Shown: one piece after another, positions 1 to 11,046 of the stretch | Position numbering within the stretch: position 1 is the first letter of the stretch | Layout: every line of letters starts with the position of its first letter | Assembly: GCF_910592395.1 (NCBI RefSeq) | Contig: NC_088320.1 | Coordinates: forward strand, 11,406,501-11,470,500 | Length of the DNA: 64,000 nucleotides | DNA from: Lineus longissimus | Lineage: Eukaryota > Nemertea > Pilidiophora > Heteronemertea > Lineidae | Direction of reading: 5' to 3' | Position numbers and translations under genes: made by a program | Notes under the pieces: generated by a model | Database searches by the model: none | What the model was told of the DNA's origin: nothing | Seen by the model: the letters and a program-made list of their open reading frames with translations, nothing else

Positions 1-312
1 GGCCAGTCCATGAAACTTAGGCCTATGTGTAGCCTACTGGAGTTCTATGTCCGATCATGGCATGTGCTAGAGTTATGTGTGCTAGCTAGATCGCCTCAGC
101 TTGCGTTTGGCCTACTTAGTACTTGATTACTCCCCATGTAACCCTGATCCTATGATGACCAGGCTGTGTATCGGAAAATACATCTAGGGACCGTTGCGCT
201 CGTCGCGTTGCGTTGCTTTCTTTGCGCAAAGTCCAGAAAGCCATGTGGATGGAGGTCCGTCGCCTACGAAATCGTCAGACGTGTATTGCATGTATGATAT
301 ACACTTTCTAAT
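1..312. other. Anonymous sequence, no gene recognised
   Basis: No coding segment longer than about 60 codons and no recognisable repeat was seen. It lies outside the duplicated block that starts near 1357. Confidence 0.5.
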
Positions 313-351
313 CCTAACCCTAAACCTAAACCTAACCCTAACCCCTAACCC
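313..351. repeat. Interstitial telomere-like (CCCTAA)n tract
   Basis: Six degenerate hexamers of the type CCTAACCCTAAACC run head to tail for about 40 bp. This is the C-rich strand of the metazoan TTAGGG telomere repeat. It is short and internal, so it is more likely a repair scar or chance microsatellite than a chromosome end. Confidence 0.75.
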
Positions 352-533
352 AGCAATCTGATTTGGCTCTGACGATTTGGCACTGAACAGTAGTGTGTGG
401 AAGGATCAGGGGTATTAATAAACAGAGAAACGAAGAAATCGAGAACTGCCCATATCGAGAAATTAGGCCTTAAAACCTATGTCTATAATGTACGGCGTGA
501 AAATAGACTAATATGCTAGCCTGGTTTCTTGGT

Positions 534-806
534 CTCGTTAGGGAGTTCATTAACAGGACGTAACATCTATTTTAAAATGCGTTTCCAAAGTGAATGCATG
601 AGGACAACCCATTTGTGTCGTATATCAATGGAAACGCCCGATGCCCCTGATTCTGCAGGATGTTAAATCGGGCATTTTATTTCTTTAAATAAATCATAAG
701 CGTCGCATTTGCTCCTAGCTCTGTTCACCATCCCAAATGGCAATATTGCCAATTGGGCCGGACAATCACGAAAAACCCCAAATATCATACATTTCTTCCT
801 GAATAA
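534..806. repeat. Dispersed repeat, inverted partner at 41748-42056
   Basis: This stretch matches the reverse complement of 41748-42056 over almost its whole length. It includes a palindromic core, GGCAATATTGCC, near 738. Both copies carry the same short word order around a CGGGCATTTTATTTC segment. No long ORF is conserved, so it looks like a non-coding dispersed repeat. It lies just outside the left edge of duplication copy A, which may mean it took part in the rearrangement. Confidence 0.7.
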
Positions 807-1356
807 TTCTTACAGAGACCATTCTCCCATGAAAGACAGTTGCAAAAATCAAAAAAAAATCGAGGGTCAACCATTGAACTTTCGAGACATGTTGAATTTT
901 GCACAAATTAGCGAAAAACGCACCAACTGGCACTGGACGGCATTTCAACACGGGGCGACGCACATCCCAAGTTCAGCGTACACATACGTCGGCAACAACA
1001 GTATAAATGCGTAGTTTCTTGTCAGTCGCCTATTGAGTAGCGCTCTAGGTTTCAGAAACTCCAAAAAAACATGTCTTTGCCAAAACAACTGCTGAATCAA
1101 CGCTGACATACTGTAAGGACCGAGAAATCAATGATTTTAGGAACTACGGTTAGGGCTTGGCCGCACATGAATAAAAAAGAAACTCCCTAATGAGACACTT
1201 CTCCATCGATGAAAGTAGTTCGAAAATGCACTGGGTGGACAGGAGACCAGTCCTATCAGATCAATGGAACATTGTCCATTTCGCAAAACCACGAGGTTGA
1301 CTGCATGGACTCTGGCATGTCTGGGGCTCTGCCAAGTTAAAATCAATCATGGTATA
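807..1356. other. Anonymous sequence up to the edge of duplication copy A
   Basis: Only short, unconvincing open frames are present and nothing was recognised. Homology with the second copy starts immediately to the right. Confidence 0.5.
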
Positions 1357-1499
1357 AGAGACTCCTCTCAACCCTAATTTATGTAGGGCGACAGAGACTA
1401 AATCAGTAATGTACGACATCCGGGATACGGGTGACGACATGGGATCGTTCCCGCGCTCTCCATGGTATATAATCGCAGAATTCTATTTGAATTGCTCGG

Positions 1500-1575
1500 T
1501 CTCGCGTTCGCAGGGTTTTGCGCCTTCGGCGCTCGCATTTTGCGAAACGGGCGACCCCCCCCCCCCCCACCCCTG
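1500..1575. repeat. Hairpin-rich GC segment followed by a poly-C run
   Basis: GCGCCTTCGGCGC forms a strong TTCG-loop hairpin next to a long C run. The same motif is present in copy B near 44525-44575, where the C run is shorter. No function is assigned. Confidence 0.5.
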
Positions 1576-1758
1576 CTGCGACATCACGCTCCGCCCCTGA
1601 TAATCGACTCTTCTTTTATCATTTTCTTCTCACACTTCAGATATACTTATATATGTGTAGTGAGGTCCTCGAACATGTTTATTAAACGTGGCCAACATAT
1701 AAAGCAATTAAACCAAGTTTCTATACATTTGATACATGCTGTCTCTGCTTCACTTCAG

Positions 1759-3734
1759 TCAAAGAGTTGGCGTACTTAAGAAAGGCTTCTGACCACCAGA
1801 AGGCGGCCAATAACAAAATGGATGGATGCCATGACAAGAGATATCGCATCTCTGAAGAAGATGTTATCAAAATCATTCAAAGTAACCGAGTCAGTTATAT
1901 TGGTGAGGTTCAATAACTATTGAAGAAGAATTCTTAATCTGAATACATTGTAATTTTATCTCATGATCTAAGAAACTAGGGATATTATGAATATCAGGGT
2001 CATTAGCGCAGACGGTAATGATATCTATGTAGCTGGTGAAGAAGTAAAAAAAGTCCCCTGGAAAAAGTGTCCGGGTCTATTGTAGCTCAGAGACTGAAGC
2101 GCATAATAGAAACCTTTGTTCCCCGGACATTCTATCCAAATTATAGGACATTTTAAACTTCTACACCGGAAAACGGCAGGGGTGATAATGGACTTTGACT
2201 GACAGGTATAGACATATTCTCTATACATATCATTGTGGCAGTTTGTGCAACTTCAACTAAGGCCTTTATGAATGGTTACGTTTATTCTCTTACATTCACA
2301 TATCTATTTGCAGGAACCATATGACTGTTGGCTAAAAAAGTCATTTTCCTTTGACGTATGCACGCCAGACAACAGCCAATTGCTAGCAGTAAGTCAAGTT
2401 TTGAATTACAGTAGTTAGTAACCATAAACTGATGATCCCACGCCATGCAAACATTTCAAATCATGCTAGGTGTTCAGTGGTAGGCCTCATAATCAAGGAC
2501 AACAATCACAACCAATCAGAATAACAACTCGTTTAACCCTCTTTGTAAAACATGGCAATGATAAGGCCATGATGATTTTTCTGTTACCACCACGGCCACG
2601 GTGTCCGAAGGCGTGATCCAAGACTATCTATTGACTGAAGTCATTCTAAATACTAGTCACTAGTGTTTTAAATATGATTCACCTTTCACCATGTCCTTTC
2701 TCTTTCAAGGATGAAATAACATCGCTGCTGAATACGCACGGCTTAGATTCTACAGATCCGCACATTATCCAGGCGTGCTACAGTCACAAGAAACATAGGT
2801 TTACTCAGTACAGGAGTGACCTGAAGAGAAAGGTAATTCCTCTAATTTGTATGCATACGCCTGGGTCCATCCAGAATACAGTTACCTTGTCTTTCGGCCA
2901 AGCTATAGCAATCGAAATCAATAAACGAAATTCACACAATATGGAACATACACATGATTAACATTGAGTGTTCACCCCGGGGTGTTCACTAAACGATCTT
3001 AAGTTATTAATTAACGGCCCCAAAACTTATGAGAATCAATTATTAGAGTTCCAGGGTAACTTACATATAGGTCGCTATTAGCCTATTAGCAGCAGTGTAT
3101 TATTACTATTAAGTGCTTAAGTCGCTTGACCAGTCTTATGTAACCTGGTACAATCACATGCACATCAACATTTCCACTCAACTGACAATATACTGCTCAT
3201 CGTGATGATGTTGAATAGGATTGTCTGATGAGTGCTGTCTGCGTTGTTGGGCTGGAGTTTTGATATTATTCACCCTGCCCATTAACATAAATCTAAACTT
3301 ATCCGATATAAACATATCTGATCTAGATTGATATGTGCTTGTCATGGACCTGCCATGGAGTTACGATATATGTTTCATTACATGTATTCAGTTAGCAGCG
3401 AACATGTATCTGCAGATTGCAAGTGCACCCCTCATGTACATGGAGATGGCCAAAATTAGACTCTTCATCACTACTTTATTTTGACCAGACAAACAGCCAT
3501 ACCCTGTGATATTGCATTCTTATCAATCGCTCGCCATTTGCATTGCAGCGCTCATTTGCCTACAGCGTCAAGCTGTTCCGTCGAGATGAGGGCCCAGCAG
3601 AGCCAGAGGAGAAAGACTTTTGGCGTGGCTATACAAATTACAGGTGCCTAGCTGTGGATAGCCCCGACAGCTTGGCCAAGCTGTTGGAGATAGACGACAA
3701 GCGGGTGGGGAAAGCCATTGATTGTAACATGTAA
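1759..3734 (+). pseudogene. Multi-exon gene of unknown function, copy A, 5'-truncated
   Basis: Four exons join in matching phase: 1759-1881, 2314-2388, 2710-2832 and 3549-3734. Each acceptor ends in AG after a pyrimidine tract and each donor is GT. The first exon encodes a coiled-coil-like stretch (LAYLRKASDHQKAANNKM). The third encodes DEITSLLNTHGLDS and HKKHRFTQYRSDLKRK. The last encodes VKLFRRDEGPAEPEEKDFW and ends at a stop at 3732-3734. The first exon is 123 nt against 131 nt in copy B, an 8-nt deletion that breaks the frame. The upstream exon seen at 44017-44230 is missing because the duplication edge cuts between them. I do not recognise the family. Confidence 0.55.
2066..2170 (+). repeat. 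Short dispersed segment related to 18370-18470, 43735-43815 and 55190-55290
   Basis: The words GCGCATAATAGAA, GGACATTCTATCC and AGGACATTTTAAACTTC recur in the same order at four or more places in the window (also 45085-45190). The conserved order suggests one ancestral repeat, about 80-100 bp long, with no known identity. Confidence 0.55.
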
Positions 3735-4045
3735 TTATGGGGGTTAATTGAACAGAAGGGATTAATTGTAAATAATTGTAAAGCGGGTGGGGAAGCCGTT
3801 GATTGTAACATGTTAATATGGGGGTTAATTGTATAGAAGGGATTAATTGTAAGTAATTGTGAAGTAAAATGATTGTAAATAAGGGGCAAATAAGATTTTA
3901 ATTCAAATGTAAATAAAGTGATTGTAATTAAAGAGGTAAATTTAATTGTAATTGTAATTAACGTGTAAATGAAATGATCGTAAATAATATGAAAACATTA
4001 TTGTAAAGTATGGTGTAAAGTGCACATTAAGTTTAATATAATAAA
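3735..4045. repeat. AT-rich minisatellite, copy A
   Basis: Imperfect tandem units of the type GATTGTAAATAA and GGGTTAATTG follow the gene's stop codon and end in a run containing AATAAA-like words near 4040. It may serve as the 3' untranslated region of the preceding gene. The same array is at 46880-47220 in copy B. Confidence 0.6.
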
Positions 4046-4400
4046 TATGGGTTAAAAAGATTTTATTTCTTGTTCTTTCTGTACAACTCTCGCAGCTAAT
4101 TCTAGCCCGTTAAGCGTGTAGTTTTTAAAACGTTAACTTCCCCCTATTGTGTAATTAATTTGACAAAAAACGTCATTTTTGGACCTTTTTATTCCTGATT
4201 GGATAGCACTGTTGTTATTGCTCCTATACATGTTCTGTTGCATTTTGTATGTCAAATATATGTTCTTCCTTTGTTCTAAGTGTGAAATAATGAAATAAAT
4301 AGTGACATTTATTTTTATATATTGTATTTTGAGTCCCTTTTTACACATTTTTGACGAATTTTTGAAAATTTGATGAATTGTTGAAAAGTATAATTCAATT

Positions 4401-6377
4401 TTACAATTTGTCTCCTTTTTGGGACAGAATAGTGTACATACTACTTTCTTCTACATCTCTTTGTGCAATAAATTTTACTGGGGGGTGAGAGACATGATCC
4501 AGGGGGATGGGAGGAACTATATCAGTCCTGCACAACTCGGCACAACTTAGCGAGGTTAGGCAAATTTCAAAGCATGGAGTAATGCACAAAGCCTTGTCAC
4601 ACTTGTTACACATGTAACTTGTGTCTCTCCTGGTGCCTTTTGATAAGCAGACATGACATTTCCTTTGAGGGTACTCCTCCTTGGGTGTTTGGGGGATGCA
4701 GGTAAGGAAGTGACGCTCAGTGAGGCGCAACGGAGTGTCACTATGGGACGGACGCCCCACCCTCTTCTCTCTCTGTTGTACCTTGTACTTCCCAACTAAC
4801 CTATCCACCAGTGACAGAATGAAGCTTAGTCTTGGACTGGTTCCTTCCATCTTCTTGAACAAGATATGGGCATTCAGTACAGCCATATCCAGGATATGAC
4901 GGAACTGCTTGATATAATACTTTTTCAACCTTTTCCGGGAACCTGGGTAGGCAGAAAAGAAGGCGTCACTCAGGTCAACACCACCCATGGTATCATTGTA
5001 ATCGCAGCACACTTGTGGTTTCATTACTGGTGGCTTATTTGGATCTGCTCTTGCTACTTGCCTGGTTCTGGCCTCATGGATGGTGCTGAGCATGTGGACG
5101 TCCTTCTTGTCTCTCCACTTCAGAAGCATCAGCTTCTCACTATACACAGCTTTGATCTCTACCTTACGAAGTTTCTGCTTCAGAAAGTCTTTGGGTAGAC
5201 CTTTTTGTGGTTAGGCCTGATGGTTCCAACAGCATCAGTGCTTCTTGCACAAAGTTCATCATAAAGACCAGGTGAGCTAAAAAAGTTGTCCATATTGATA
5301 CAGTAACCTTTGTTGAAGAACTGCCGACCAAGTGTCAGGATTACTTTTGAACGCATTGGTAGGTCCTCATCAAGCCCTGGATCATACACCGTACCCTCCC
5401 CTGTGTAAACAAAGAAGTCCAAGATGTAGGCTGAGCTGGACTTGCATATCTCGAACGACTTTATCCCAAAGCGTGCACGTTTGGAAGGGATGTACTGTTC
5501 CCACCCCAGTCTTCCCTTCCACAGCATAAGGGACTCGTCGATAGCTACGTCCCTCTCTGGCTGATAAACTTCTGAGAATCTTCTCTTCAAGTGCTGGAGT
5601 ATTGGCCACAATTTGTACAGCTTACATGGAATGGTATCATCGTCTCCTGCTTTGGTGTTGTCTGCGAAATGCAAAAACTTGTTCAAGAGGACGAACCGGT
5701 CATAGTCCATTACATCACGGAAGAAGGGTGTATCCAGGGAAGCCCTCTTCGAAAAATACTGCTGATACTCAGCCCTTCTTCTTCTCCAGGGGGTTGTATA
5801 CAAGCCTAAGTAAACCCTCATCTCATCACCAGTAGTATCTTCCCATTGTTTAGCCCGAGAGCGACGTTTCAGTCCAAGTCCCTTGTCATTCATGAACTGC
5901 TGGGCAAATAGATTGGTCTGAGTTACGATCAGATCAATCAACTCATCATTGAAAAAGAGTTCAAAAAACTCCAGAGGATCCTCTGGGTCGTCAATGTTCA
6001 CCTTCAAGCCAGGATTGCTAGTGAAAGGGAACCTGGCCCTTGCTTGTCCATGTGGACTCCAATCTCGATCTGGCACACGTGGTCCTCTTGCACGTGGTCG
6101 ACCACGTGGTCCTCTTGCACGAGCCACCACATGGCGGGGCGCGGGCCCATCACCAGCAGCCCCATTATTATCACTACTACTGGCACTAAGATCACCAGGA
6201 TCATCACCCTCAGGCTCAGATTCAGTGTCTAAGTCACTGGCGTTTATCAAATACGCCTCATTCCCGATCGTCAGTTTCATATTCCGAACCAACGTAAGAC
6301 AACAAATCATCTTCCGACTCCAGAATACTGTTCAAGACCTCTTCTTCAGAGAGCTTGCGCTTGCTGGACGATGCCAT
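4401..6377 (-). pseudogene. piggyBac transposase (DDE_Tnp_1_7), broken, copy A
   Basis: The frame would start at the ATG at 6377 (MASSSKRKLSEEE), with an acidic, serine-rich N-terminus and an Arg/Gly-rich segment. The catalytic core contains DESLMLWKGRLG (first Asp), NMDNFFSSPGLYDEL (second) and YNDTMGGVDLSDAFFSAYP (third), as in other piggyBac transposases. The C-terminus is a cysteine-rich zinc-binding domain (CHVCLSKG, CNKCDKALC). Two lesions break it. A 16-bp insertion relative to copy B near 6270-6290 frameshifts the N-terminus. Two extra T bases near 5203-5207 frameshift between the second and third Asp. It would otherwise be about 650 residues and act in the nucleus. Confidence 0.85.
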
Positions 6378-6602
6378 TATTGTCCACGTGCATAGTCAAA
6401 CTCAAAGCTGAACACGAAGTTACTCAGAACGAGATTTTGTTAGTCAGAACGAGGTTGTGTCGTCTTGCAAATGTTCAGGCAAAGATTTCCTCGACCACGT
6501 TTCCAAGACGTAATATAACGTCCTACGCACTCAGGAGAGCCGTTATACACATGCTGCGATTGTGGGGGAATTCCCAAGGGATTCCCCCAAGTGACGCCTG
6601 TC

Positions 6603-7033
6603 CATCACGCCTGTCCTGAAGGAATTGCACTGGCTGCCGGTGGAGCAAAGAATGATTTACAAGTTGTTGGTCCTGGTCTACGGAGCGATACATGGCACAG
6701 CCCCCGGGTACCTTTGCAGCCTCATCACTCCCTACGTGCCAACCCGGCCACTAAGATCAGGGTCGCAGGATATTATAACTCAGCCAACATATAGACTCAA
6801 AACGTTTGGTGGGAGAGCATTCGAGATTCTTGCTCCCCAAATGTGGAACACTTTGGACGCCACACTGCGACAAGAGACCTCATTGGCCACATTCAAAAGT
6901 TCTCTAAAGACATTTCTATTTCGAGACTATTTCGGGGTGTGATTCAAACTAGGTGGGGAGCGCCACAGAACATTGCGACAGTGATATGGGGCGCTATAGA
7001 AATGCTAATTCTATCTATCTATCTATCTATCTA
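6603..7033 (+). mobile_element. 5'-truncated LINE tail (CR1/L2-like) with tetranucleotide end
   Basis: The plus strand encodes about 110 residues up to the stop at 6940-6942, with LHWLPVEQRMIYKLLVLVY, FGGRAFEILAPQMWNTLD and TFKSSLKTFLF. These are the signature C-terminal motifs of CR1/L2-type non-LTR reverse transcriptases. The sequence ends in a (TCTA)n tract at 7009-7033, as expected for this class. The region from about 6479 to 7074 is absent from copy B, so either the LINE arrived after duplication or copy B suffered a deletion. Confidence 0.8.
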
Positions 7034-7354
7034 CGAACTATGTTCTAAGAACAGGTTGGGGAAAATACCTCCTAGGCGTTATATTACGCCCTACACACAG
7101 TGAGTGGCAGTTGTCCAGGACGTTATATAACGCCCTACGCACTTAACGGGCTAGACTGATTAATCAAAATAAAATCAATTGTGAAACGATGCCATTCACT
7201 AAGTATGTCTTAGGTGGTAATGAAATACACAGGATAAGGACAAAGTATACTTATAAGGGATGTTTAAGTGATCACATTTCATCCAATCAGGAGGGAGCAA
7301 AAATGATACACTCTGACACTAGTGGAACTATGATGGAACTCACAGCATAAAATC

Positions 7355-7695
7355 TACCACGGAAGTCCCATGAACGTTCCATCCATGGAAGCCCCATGAA
7401 CGTTCCACCCATGGCCCGTCAGTGGATAGCTGATGGGAGACCAGTAACTGTTGTTAAACGTTGTTCCATCCATGGACTCCATGGATGGAACGTTCATGGG
7501 CCATCAGCTATCCATGATAGTTGACGGGGATTAATCATGAACTTTCCGTCCATGGGCCATCCATGGATAGTTGATGGAGAGTCTCCATCGGTTATTCATG
7601 GATTGCCCTCGTGGATGGAACGTCCATGGGCCATCAGAGGATAGTTGGTAGAATCCGTTATAGAATCTATGATGGGCCATCATAGATTATATGAT
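7355..7695. repeat. Palindromic GAACGTTC/CCATGG-rich repeat, copy A
   Basis: Words such as ATGGATGGAACGTTCATGG, CCATCAGCTATCC and GATAGTTGATGG recur in both orientations for about 340 bp, so the region can fold extensively. A second copy is at 50600-50950 and a shorter one at 34855-35005. It looks like a fold-back or MITE-type repeat with no coding capacity. Confidence 0.65.
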
Positions 7696-7980
7696 GGAAT
7701 ATACGGGTAAACTTGGCCAATTTATTTTTATATTCCATAAGTTTGAATAATGCCACTCTAACGTGTTTATGCTTTTGATACATCGTTTCTTGCCTATTTT
7801 GAGGGTCTCACTTTCAGTTAGCAAAATCGAGTGGGTATTATAGCAAGACCTTATATACTATCAGTAAGCAACCATTTTTCTGCAATTTATTATGAGAGAT
7901 GAGTGTTAAGCCACCGAAGTTCTACTAGAAATGGAAGATTTTCCTCCAAACAGAGCCAGTACATTGGGTGATTTCAAAGT

Positions 7981-8425
7981 CAGTTTTTAGATTTAATTTT
8001 AAAACTAAATGGAACACTAAAACCCTTGATTAAACCAGCATTGAAATGAAGTGGGTTTTAGTTTCATCCTATTTCAAAGTCGGTGTTTGTTGGTTTTAGC
8101 ATTATGTCCGGTTTTAGCTTAAAACTAAGGGACGGTTTTAGTGTCAAAAACTAACACCGGGGCTAAAACTAAAACTCTCCTCAACACCAGAAATGAAATC
8201 AGTTCTGGTGTTAGTTTTGACACTCAGATTTAGCATTATCTTATTTCAAATTAGGTTTTAGTTTCACACTGAAACCAATTGGAACACCAAGGTCTGATCT
8301 TAATCCCAGCTCGGTGTTATATTTGGAGGTTTTGTAGTGCATTTTGTATTACCAATAAAACTAACACCTTAGGCATTAACACCGAGTGGATTTCAAAGTT
8401 AGTGTTGGTGTTAAGAAGGGAAAAA
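7981..8425. repeat. Left subterminal repeat of the Harbinger element
   Basis: Dozens of loosely repeated words (GGTTTTAG, AAAACTAACACC, TTAGTTTTGAC) in both orientations fill the space between the TIR and the transposase. The right end (11990-12185) has the same words. They may be transposase or Myb-protein binding sites. This is inferred from position only. Confidence 0.55.
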
Positions 8426-8429
8426 AATC

Positions 8430-9690
8430 ATGTTGTTCGTGCCATTTCAAGAAGTAGTTGCTGGTATTTTGAACGCTGATGGGAATGATGATGGAGAAAG
8501 AAGACGACCAAATTTCGTTCGACGACCAGCAATGTCCTCAGAGTCACCCGACAAGCATATCAGACTTAATGCTCAGCAGATTGGAGAACTTGTGAATGAA
8601 TTTCATGAGCACAGATCACAAGGCAAGCCTCGAGCTTCGAGACCTGCATCAGAGAGAAGGATTGAGATTTTTCTGGCATATCTTGCTTCAGGTATATACA
8701 TGTAAATCCAATTTATCCATAGGGCAGGGGCGTAGCAGCTGGAGGGGGGGGGGCTGGTGGGTTTTAGCCCCCTCACCTTTGCCCATGGATGTTTAAAAAA
8801 ATAAGTAAAGAGAAGTTAAGTTCTGAACCTTGGGTATTTTCATAATTTCGCATTCAACCTTCAGTCTGGAGGGAAAAAAGCAAATCCTTCTCAAAAGCAT
8901 GGAACTGAGCAGTGCACTCCTCAGGTCTCTGCATGGTACTAGAATTACATTTGTACAGTTGTCACAGTATTATGGGATTTTTATCTTTGTTTCAGGAGGT
9001 TACTACCGTCAAGTTGCCTACACGTATGGGGTTGCAACATCAACTGCATCCGATTATTTACATGAAGTAAGCGACTTCATGATGGACAGAGCTCCAAATT
9101 ACATTAAACTTCCACAGCCAGAGGAATACCAAGATCTATCATCACCATTAACTAACATAGGAGGGAGAGTTACCCGTGTGATCCTGTACATCGATGGACT
9201 TATCGTAAGGATTCAGCGCCCAGCGCATGCGGGGGATGCCTATTATTGTGGACGAGCTGGCAAGGCCTGTGACTCTATTAATGTCCAGTACGTTGTAGAT
9301 AAACGAGGAATTGTCCGACATGTTGTATCGGGTCTGTCTGGTGCCACCCATGATAAGACCGCCATTGAATGGTCTCAGGAATTCATGGATTATCTTGATG
9401 GGTTACCAGATGATGTGGTTGTCCTTGGTGATCCAGCGTATCGCAATCTCCATCCACGAGTCACAACTACGTTCACCGGAAGGAATCTTACTCGCGAGCA
9501 GCAAGCATTCAATGGCCATTGCACCAGGCTGAGGCAGATTGTCGAAAGAAGCATTGGAGCCACAGAGCTGAAATGGCGAATGGACCAACACAAGGAAAAT
9601 AGATATGCAGCAAAAGGAGGTCCCCTTTTTGCTGCTAAGTGCACCATTAGTATTTGTGCACTCCACAACCATTTTACAAATTTCCTGTGA
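8430..9690 (+). CDS. HARBI1-like Harbinger transposase (two exons)
   Basis: Exons 8430-8691 and 8996-9690 join through a GT-AG intron (donor CAG|GTATAT, acceptor TTTCAG|GAGG) in matching phase, giving 318 residues. The N-terminal part includes SERRIEIFLAYLASG, running into GGYYRQVAYTYGVATSTASDY, a helix-turn-helix-like segment. The DDE nuclease has Asp in YIDGLIV (codon 9193), Asp in LGDPAYRN (codon 9430) and Glu in VERSIG (codon 9544). The length is near that of HARBI1-family proteins and no lesion is visible. The start ATG at 8430 is the first in frame; ATGTCCTCAGAG at 8532 is an alternative. In known Harbinger systems the partner Myb-like protein aids nuclear import and end binding. Confidence 0.88.
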
Positions 9691-10097
9691 TGACTGATTG
9701 TGATGTGAAAAGACAAAAACTTTTTCTCAACAGAAACAATGCTTTATTAAACCATGGACATGAATACCTAAGCGCCATGATTAAACATGTTAGATAATGT
9801 GATCAACTTCGAATATTTGTACAAATTGACAGATGAAATAAATTAACAATAACGTGATCAACAATGATGTACAAATGGAGTACAAAAGTAACAATGTCAA
9901 TGAGAAGATGATGAATTCAAGTCCTAGGGATTTGAAGCAATTAATGGGCTAATTTAATTTTTTTAAATCTCTTTATATACCACTCTAAAGAAATAATTTG
10001 GGGATATCGTTCATGTAAACTCAACTAATAAAAACGTTTGATATTACTATGATTCCGCTTAGTTCTATATTTTCATCCTTTATGAGTCTATGTAGTT
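9691..10097. other. Intergenic spacer between the two Harbinger genes
   Basis: An AT-rich gap lies between the converging 3' ends of the transposase and the Myb-like gene. It contains AATAAA words near 9838 suitable for polyadenylation. No coding segment was seen. Confidence 0.5.
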
Positions 10098-10938
10098 TAT
10101 GGCGATGGAGGCTGCTGATCATTACTAGTAGGCTTATCCTCGGCGGATTCCTCTCCAACTACGCGGGCGACTATATTCTCTGCAACATAGTATCCCTTGC
10201 GGAATAGTGAGAGCTCCTCTGCAATATCCGCCAGGATAGCGTTCTGCTGTTCCACAAGTTTAAGATACTTCGACTGGAACGTAGATGAGGTGTTGAGGAA
10301 CTCTGCTCAACGTTCTGCTGCTTCATTGTGCCTGGGGCCGCCTGCCGTGCGCTGGCTTTACGTTTTGAGCTACATGTAGTTGAAGTTGAAGGCTTAGGAG
10401 AGTTAGCGCGTTGAACACTTGCATCATCACTGTGATCGGGACTATGTGTGAAATCAACCTGTTCATAATCAAAGTCTCCTGCTGCCCCCAAATTATCATT
10501 GTCATCGTCTTCAAACATAAGCCTGCCTAGGGCTGCAGGCCCATCAGACGTTTTGGACTTCAAACGAATGATATTTGATGGTGTAACAATGCAGTTTGGT
10601 TTTATTGCCCCTCCGGCAGGAAAATACAACTCATTGAATTCTTCATATAGCTTATAAAAGGATGTTGAGCCTTTCAGTTCTGGTTCACTGTCGGTTCCGA
10701 TGCCAGAAATGGCATTCTTCCTCGTTACTGTACGAAAGTCAGTCCCAGTGTTCTTGAGGAAGTTTGAGATCGAGGAGCCTTCTGTTCCCAGGACACGACC
10801 AATTATGTCATAAAATTCGACCGTCTTCCCCTGTTTCTTCATTGCTAAATGTATTCTGTGTTTTTCAATCAGCAGATTCAATGCACGCTCCCTTGATTCT
10901 TGGGTCCACGTGAACCTCTTCGGTTTCAATCCTGACAT
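10098..10938 (-). pseudogene. Myb/SANT-like DNA-binding protein of Harbinger element (frameshifted near C-terminus)
   Basis: The start is the ATG at 10938 (MSGLKPKRFTWTQESRE). The N-terminal 60 residues resemble a trihelix Myb/SANT domain (RFTWTQESRERALNLLIEKH). An acidic, Ser-rich linker follows (FEDDDNDN). The open frame runs to 10171 but becomes low-complexity after about 10300. The other frame there reads SKYLKLVEQQNAILADIAEE, a convincing C-terminal coiled coil, and stops at 10098-10100. A one-base shift or an unrecognised small intron near 10290-10310 must therefore separate the two parts. It faces the transposase gene, as in other Harbinger elements. Confidence 0.7.
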
Positions 10939-11046
10939 TCTGAAGTGAAATGGAAAACAGATATTTAGGCCCAAAACAAAAATACCTTTCAGGTGCCAAA
11001 ATGCATAATAATTTATTGGTATCAATTGATAGGCCAACCCCCTCAA

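Larger units (their letters stand above)
4110..7146 (-). mobile_element. piggyBac-type DNA transposon, copy A
   Basis: The element is bounded by TTAA at 4110-4113 and 7143-7146, the canonical piggyBac target duplication. Internal ends are related: GCGTGTAG after the left TTAA, and the reverse complement of CCTACGCAC before the right one. Subterminal copies of an ACGTTATATAACG-type palindrome lie at about 6513, 7076 and 7117. It encodes a piggyBac transposase on the minus strand. Both outer flanks read CGGGCTAGA away from the element. Copy B has the element at the same site, so the insertion predates the duplication. Confidence 0.8.

Noticed and set aside
1462-1779. A 105-codon plus-strand frame through a poly-C tract
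   Set aside because: The frame depends on the exact length of the C run, which differs in copy B. No conserved protein features were seen.
5949-6395. A 148-codon plus-strand open frame opposite the piggyBac N-terminus
   Set aside because: It is the antisense of the transposase's Arg/Gly/Asp-rich region, which rarely produces stops on the other strand. It has no homology signal of its own.
9390-9716. Long minus-strand frames across the Harbinger transposase
   Set aside because: They are shadows of the plus-strand transposase, whose DDE residues and splice phase are unambiguous.
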